A DNA stretch of 64,000 bases. It comes from Symsagittifera roscoffensis (lineage: Eukaryota > Xenacoelomorpha > Acoela > Convolutidae). The translations under genes were made by a program, and so were the position numbers. The notes under the pieces are model-generated. The model was given only the letters and a program-made list of their open reading frames with translations. It had not been told where the DNA came from and did not search any database. Below are positions 58,472 to 64,000 of this stretch, piece by piece; the first letter of the stretch is position 1; every line of letters begins with the position of its first letter. The stretch covers positions 78,309,200 to 78,373,199 of the forward strand of contig NC_087062.1 of assembly GCF_963678635.1 (NCBI RefSeq), given 5' to 3'.

Positions 58472-58873
58472 TAGTTCTTTGGGAAGCTAATGAACATGGC
58501 GTACTCTTTATGCCGCCGAAAAATGACAGATAACAGAATTGGAAGAGTTATTCGGTCGGGCGTCGAGAAGCGGTCATATCTGTTTTGACGTCACATATAT
58601 TGAAAGGTCGCAGGAGCTTATACTAGAAAGTTAAAGAGAATTTTCAGACAACATAACTAATAAGAAACTTGTGCCTAGATTGGAACAGTATATTTTCCGA
58701 AATTTTTGTCGGAACAGTTCTTTTGTTGACTTATTTCGATCATCAGCGCAATATTAAAGATGCAATTTTAGCCGTTTTCTTACGCCGGACAAAGTAGCTC
58801 TTTAAATTTGGTTATCTGTCATTTTTCGGCGGCATAAAGAGTACGCTATGTTCATTAGCTTCCCATAGAACTA
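58472..58873. mobile_element. TIR element, 402 bp, 63-bp ends
   Basis: 58472-58534 and 58811-58873 are inverted repeats with very few mismatches (g/a near 58499 and one near 58480). Outer motif tagttctttgggaagc. The interior is 276 bp, non-coding. No clear target-site duplication was seen. Fits a non-autonomous DNA transposon. Confidence 0.75.
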
Positions 58874-60136
58874 ATTTTAACCCATAAGTTCAAATTTCTT
58901 ATAGTGTTTGCGAGTATGCTTCCACTGCTGGAACGCCTCGAAAACTAGTTTTGTTATACTGGCTAATTCACGCATTTAAAATGAGATTTCTCAAATTTTG
59001 GCCCTGCTAAGACCTTTCAAATAATGTCATCTTGCATATGTCAAAATTTCAATCCTATATTTTGAACAGTTGCAGAGAAAACAGAAAATACGTGAAGAAA
59101 AATTCGCTCATTGCGCGCTGAAATCAAAAAGTTGCGGCTTCTATGTCCCATGACTGTAATTGCATGTTTGACAAAATTTTGCAGATTATGGATTTTACGG
59201 ATGATTCTCATGCAATGTACTCAGAAAGGAATAAGATCTTCGACTGCGCAAGCAAACCAGGCCATGTTAGGCTGAAAAAATGTTAGCAACAGATGCTATG
59301 AAAAAATGACATGTCTGTGTTCAAACCCCATGTCTTCTCGGTTTCAGGAACTTGTCTATCATCTGAGCATTGTTTATTCGAATATTTCCATGATTAGCTG
59401 CCATGACAAGCAGACTAGTGAATAGAACCGAATAAAGCCGACAATACATGTGTGATTTTCATTCCCAGCAATTGACGTGGCCAGCAATGCATTTATTTTC
59501 TGCTCATGCTCTTAGTTTGATAATTCTTAATTTGTACGAAAACGAGCTCATAATATATCACTGCCTTTTGTTTGTGTAAAGAATGTTTTAATTAAGATTA
59601 TTTTTGTTAGATTATTAAAAGGGAAACGCAGAACCATTTTTAGTAAAACAATGACAGATTTTTGCAAGAACTTTTCAAAATTGAGGATGATCTAGAGAGA
59701 TGAGAAGAATACTTAATTCGATCTTTTCACATAAAATTTCTTTTATCGTCTTTTATGTATGGAAAAAATTGTTTGTTCTGCATTTTGATGTCGCAATTGC
59801 CCCCCCCCCCCCCCCCCCATTGGTAGAGAGCCAACTTTGAGTTGACAGAAAGGACCTCCGCGTTGTATTAGTCGTTTATAGAGTTTATGTGGGTTAGGAA
59901 ATTGAAAATATGCCAACTTCCTCATGTTAACTGTCCCTTGTTCGATATGTTAACTTTTTAACCTGTAAAATATGTTTACTTCCTGTTCTTGTTAACTTCC
60001 ACTTGCTCGATATTAAAATTTTATTTCCTTCTTTTCGAAAGTGAGCCCTGTCAAGTTCACAGCACTGTTTCAAAGAAAACGGAGTTCTTATAGGGATCAA
60101 TTGAGCGAGACAGGTTTTCAGATTGCTAATCACACT
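58874..60136. other. No gene recognised; poly-C at 59800-59818
   Basis: AT-rich DNA with a 19-C run. Minus-strand frames around it read glycine runs and are artefacts. Confidence 0.45.
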
Positions 60137-60502
60137 AGGGAGCTTGCGAGCGTTAGTGTATTAGTGCGAACCTTCTTTTTTTCTAACCTAACTCGCAATA
60201 AAAGTTTTCCTTAAAAGTGTTCACTTATATGGAAATTTCACTGTAGCATTGCTAATTGCATAGCACCTGTTCCCTGCTATTTTTGTGACTAGTGTCTGTG
60301 ATAAATTAAGAGTCCGTGGCCGAGCGGTTAGTGCATAATCTCTAGGTTGCAGTAGGTCGTAGGTTCGAATCTGAGACGTAGCCGAAGTTTTTCTAATCCG
60401 AGGCTTATTTATACTTTTCCTTTTACCCTTTATGAGCTGCTTTTTGTCGTGTTCTCGCTAGTGTTTGCAAAGCGCAGCTTTGCCTCTGTGTAAAGGGTTT
60501 AA
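60137..60502 (+). repeat. Dispersed repeat, clean short copy
   Basis: The most compact full copy, about 366 bp. Head agcttgcgagcgttagtgta, then gtgcgaacc, and ctcgcaataaaag. The tRNA-like segment is 60310-60380, with A box gtggccgagcggttagtgc and B box ggttcgaatct. Tail gcaaagcgcagctttgcctc and tgtgt (to about 60492). The tRNA-like arms do not pair well, so it is tRNA-derived and not a working tRNA. SINE-like organisation. Confidence 0.65.
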
Positions 60503-61675
60503 AATGAGAAAAGATTTTTTTCAATGTGGATAAATTTCATTGTTTTTAAAAAAAAGTTGTCATACTACAATATTTTTCTGCTTGGTATCATAAGATTTCA
60601 AATGTGTCTATTTTGAAACTGATTTTAACTGAAACTGATATCTGAGCGTGGCAGTTGGTTAATTCGCGGATAAATAATGGTTAACTGATGAAGGTGGAAA
60701 CGCGAATGACTCGCAAATAGCAAGCTCAGAGTTCAAATTCAAGCCCATGCCAAAATTCCTTTTTAAATGAATTTTCTAGTTCTGCATTCGGTTTTCTCGT
60801 TTTTTTTTGCGCGGAAAAGTTAATTATTTATGCTCATTCATTGGAACTTCATGCTACATTCTGGTGTTAGTTTTCTTTTAATTTTGAATTTTGGCCTATT
60901 TCTAAATTAAACAAAGATAGCCAGCAACTGTGGAAATAGAAAGTTGCGACCAAAGTCCTAACAGAACAAAAACAAAAAAAGTTTTTTTTTATAAAATTAG
61001 TGTGGTCTTATCTGCGTGGCGTGATAGAAAAATCGGAATGAGAATCTAGAACTTGAGCAAATTCCAATGTCTCTCAAAATTCAGTTAATTGAAAAAACAG
61101 TTTTTGAAAAAAATGACTAGAAAAACAAAAACATCATTATAAAATATTAAAAAATCTCAGAATTATTGTCAAATGTTTTTGCTGATTTTTTGTCTTTCCA
61201 AAATGGCTTCAATAAAACTTCAAAATTAATATTAATTTCATAGAACTACGTTTTTACGGCTTAAATTAAGCATAAATAAGCTATTTTAAGCCTCCTCGCT
61301 CGCTTTACTTGCTCGATGTTAGACAAAAAATCAAAAATTTCAAACCGGTTTTTCTCGACTCCGGGAAAGTTTTTTTGGCAATTTTTGAAATAGTTCGAAT
61401 CACGGCTTCACAATGAAATATCACTCAACTCGTTCCAAAAGTTATTTTTGGTAGCTTTTTCGGTTGGAAAACAAAAAAACTAAAACACCCGAATACAAAG
61501 TTGCCCGTTTTCAAATTTCGTGCATTTAGCTATCTGTTTCTCTCTTTGGAGGCTAGGAAGTTTTTTCTTAATTGTCAATGATAGAAATGAAAACGCCATA
61601 GAATCTGAAAAGCCCGTCTTGCTTAACAAAATCGCTCATTCCGGAATGTAGGGAAATAATCTTAGCCTGATGTGC
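60503..61675 (+). repeat. Repeated 3' body, copy a
   Basis: 60503-61150 shares segments with 62475-62830 (tgcttggtatcat, gttgcgaccaaagt, attagtgtggt, aatgactagaaaaacaaaaa). Copy a contains an additional tRNA-like insert at about 60640-60765 (gtggcagttggttaattcgc, then gagttcaaattc). Confidence 0.6.
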
Positions 61676-61676
61676 T

Positions 61677-61715
61677 ATTATCTTGATGTATTATCTTGAT
61701 GTATTATCTTGATGT
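61677..61715 (+). repeat. 13-bp tandem repeat, 3 copies
   Basis: tattatcttgatg repeated three times. Confidence 0.9.
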
Positions 61716-62300
61716 ACTATTCTAATACAGGCAAGTTAAGGCCTAATGGTAGCTCCTCGGTGATTCGCAGGAGCAGAACTTGTTTTTTTTTTCACTATTT
61801 AGTTCCATGGTTTTTTTTGAACAACTTTTTATTCTAGAAATTGTTTACGCTTGTTTTTAGCGTTTTTATTTTAATTTTCACATCGATTTCAATTTAACTT
61901 TGTTTGTTAAAAATTAATCAAGTTGCGCGCCCTCGATGAAAAAAGCAAATGGTGCACAAACGATAGATGACGTGGAAGTTCAAAATTATACTTGTGAAGA
62001 AATTAGTCTCATCATCGTTTCTTCTGGTATCTCAAGATTTGCTTTATTGTTTTTACAACTGTACTTGGTTTCTTCAAAATTATTAGTTTTTCGGTTCAAC
62101 ATTTTTTTCTTATTGGTTTTCGTTTTTGGCAGTTGATAAAATTTGATTTCTGACAAGTCTTCTAGTAATATAGTGATAACAGACAACTCAAGTTTAATGA
62201 TTTTCCTGCTGAGTAAAAATCACTCATTGAGCCAGTTTCACTAGTTTTGTTTGTTTTATCAAAAAGCGACAAATATCTAAATTTTTTGAAATTCCAAGAC
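61716..62300. other. No firm gene
   Basis: A frame at 61936-62136 starts KKANGAQTIDDVEVQNYTC, then turns into random hydrophobic codons after a possible donor (gtatct, 62026). Too weak for an exon call. Confidence 0.3.
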
Positions 62301-62309
62301 CTGCATTAG

Positions 62310-62835
62310 ACTCACAATATCTAGGTTGCAGTAGATCTTAGGTTCGAATCCAAGAGATAGCCGAATTCTCACTAATTCGAGGTTTATTTCGTTTTTTGCC
62401 GTTTATAGAGATTTTTTTGTCTTGATCTCGCTGGTGTTTGCGAAGCGCAGCTTCGCCTGCGTGTAAAGGGTTTAATATGAAAACAGCATCTCTTTTCTAT
62501 TCGGATAAATTTTCGTTTTAAGTAAGTTTCAAAATACGATATCTTCTGCTTGGTATCATGTCCTGTATTTTGAATTTTGCCCATTCTCGAAATTAAACAA
62601 GGATAGCTGGCTACTGTGCAAATAGCACAGAATGTTGCGACCAAAGTTTTAACAAAAATAGAAAAAAATAATTTTTTTTTCAAATTAGTGTGGTGTTTTC
62701 TACGTGCTGTGATAAAAAGATCTGAACAAGAAAATAGAACTTGAGCCAATTCGGAAGTCGTTCTAGAATAGGCAGACTGAACAACAGTTTTTGAAAAGAA
62801 TGACTAGAAAAACAAAAAAAACATTAAAAAACCAA
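62310..62835 (+). repeat. Dispersed repeat, 5'-truncated copy
   Basis: It starts inside the tRNA-like part (ctaggttgcagtagatctta, B box ggttcgaatcc), then tail gcgaagcgcagcttcgcctg and cgtgt (to about 62462), then a body shared with 60503-61150. Confidence 0.6.
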
Positions 62836-64000
62836 AAAAAAAACTGTCAAAAATTTTTTTACAATTTTTTGAACTTTTTGATTCTCAAAAACACCCAAAA
62901 AATTTTTTGAGTGTCGTTTGGATCAAGAATGAAAGAGCTTTACAATTTTATATCACACAACTCACTCGAATAGCTATTTGTGTTAGTGGATTTTGCGTGG
63001 TAAGCAAAAAATGAAAAAAATCTAAAACAACGAAATTATTAAATGATTTTCGAATCACGATTGAAAAGGCCTTTAATCTGATAAATCACTCGTCTCATTC
63101 CGATGAATGTTTGTAACACCGGATTTTGTGTGGAATACAAAAAGAAAAAGCACTTAAATACAATGCTCCTCCTCATTTTTCAAATGTCCGGAAAAATTAG
63201 TGTTGGCTGTAAATATGCGTGCAGTCGTTTCTATGATGTGCGAGTTCAATTAGGTTCTTTTTTTAAATTAAAAAAAGCGTAATTGACAATCTTCTTCCTA
63301 ATTAACGTTTTTAGGAAGTTTAAGCTGTCTAAAAATATGTTTGAAAATCGTTTCACAGACATACATCAGAAAAAAATTAATTCCAGGTCTGCCAAAGCCT
63401 AAATAATTCATTCAGTCTAGCAAAAAAAATTTTTAAAATCTTTGAAAGACCAATTTATTGGCTCGGCGGTTCATAACAACGGGGCTCATTAAACCGAAGT
63501 TCCCTGTATGTGTTCAAAGCAAGAGAAGTTTTTAAAATTCTTTATTAAGATTGTCGATTGCCAGCGTCTTTATTTGAGGTTATTTCGAATTACGGTCATT
63601 TTTCTCTGAGTTTATCTGAAGGAATTGTAAAGGGTTAATCCTCTGAAAAATCAATCCTTAAATGGTTACCATAACATTAAGTGATTTGTCCTGATACCGT
63701 TTAAACTATGAATAGGTCAATTTCATGAAAGTAAAAATTTAGTAATTTCGTCGTTATGTATGAGATGCTACCGTTTTATTTGACACCACAGCGCTTGATA
63801 TGATATCCTTCTGTTGGGTCTATCAAGTTTGCATTGTGCTAGACCTGACATCATCAGTTATAAATGGATAATGAGCTACCACAATTGCCGGGCAATCAAC
63901 TCGCCTCCGTCAAAAGCTACAATACGACCCCCTAAGTTTTCCTTTGTGTGCTTGAAGTTAAAATACTTTTAAAAAATAAATAATTGCAGCCCCGATGCTG
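62836..64000. other. No gene recognised to window end
   Basis: AT-rich DNA with poly-A/T runs. No exon-like segment could be supported. Confidence 0.45.

Noticed and set aside
59743-59925. Glycine-run protein
   Set aside because: It is produced by translating a 19-C homopolymer.
60310-60380. Possible functional tRNA gene
   Set aside because: A- and B-box-like motifs are present, but acceptor and T-stem pairing fail and the segment sits inside a dispersed repeat; the same holds for the tRNA-like boxes at 7.2, 22.3, 23.7, 24.0, 46.5, 53.2, 53.5, 60.7 and 62.3 kb.
62384-62749. 121-codon minus-strand frame
   Set aside because: It lies across a repeat copy whose counterpart at 60.4-61.1 kb does not keep the frame.

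Overview
This is eukaryotic, almost certainly invertebrate animal, DNA. It is AT-rich, its genes are split by introns with GT...AG borders, and it carries at least six classes of degraded transposable element. The phylum cannot be fixed from sequence alone. Three protein-coding genes are supported, all on the + strand: the last coding exon of the TOR kinase gene (9080-10194), a CCDC90B/MCUR1-family mitochondrial inner-membrane protein (exons between 26378 and 45406), and a complete three-exon ANKRD39 homologue (45665-49515). Only about 260 bp separate the last two.

Layout. 1-9079 holds a palindromic MITE-like element, a decayed hAT transposase, a decayed Penelope-like element on the minus strand, and several copies of a dispersed repeat family; the 3' part is probably TOR intron. 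9080-10389 is the TOR final exon and 3' flank. 10390-15859 is a three-unit tandem array (about 1823 bp per unit), each unit built from TOR 3' flank plus an antisense LINE reverse-transcriptase piece; the rest of that LINE (endonuclease, ORF1) runs on to about 17560. 18920-20480 has a second antisense LINE. 22100-24960 holds dispersed repeats and a 134-bp-arm perfect hairpin.

26215-35640 is a recent tandem duplication (4658 and 4768 bp) that doubles the first two coding exons of the CCDC90 gene together with an RTE-type LINE relic. Its long last intron then carries an approximately 960-bp tandem array (35970-41140). Inside that array sits an insertion made of an inverted copy of its own left flank joined to a copy of the TOR 3' flank from 27 kb away. 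Further on come LINE debris (43100-44420) and a 17-bp minisatellite that forms the polypyrimidine tract of the last splice acceptor.

49516-64000 has no firmly identified host gene. It holds a decayed LTR retrotransposon with both LTRs recognisable (53698-56436), a second hAT relic with a terminal repeat (56560-57306), one unassigned exon-like ORF (about 57376-57571), a 402-bp element with 63-bp inverted ends, and more dispersed repeats with tRNA-like internal boxes.

The genes do not form a pathway. TOR is the growth-controlling kinase, the CCDC90/MCUR1 family acts at the mitochondrial inner membrane, and ANKRD39 is a small ankyrin protein of poorly known role. The most striking aspect of the window is structural: several independent signs of recent local copying, inversion and template switching. 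No CRISPR, operon or convincing functional tRNA was found. All coordinates of decayed elements are approximate.
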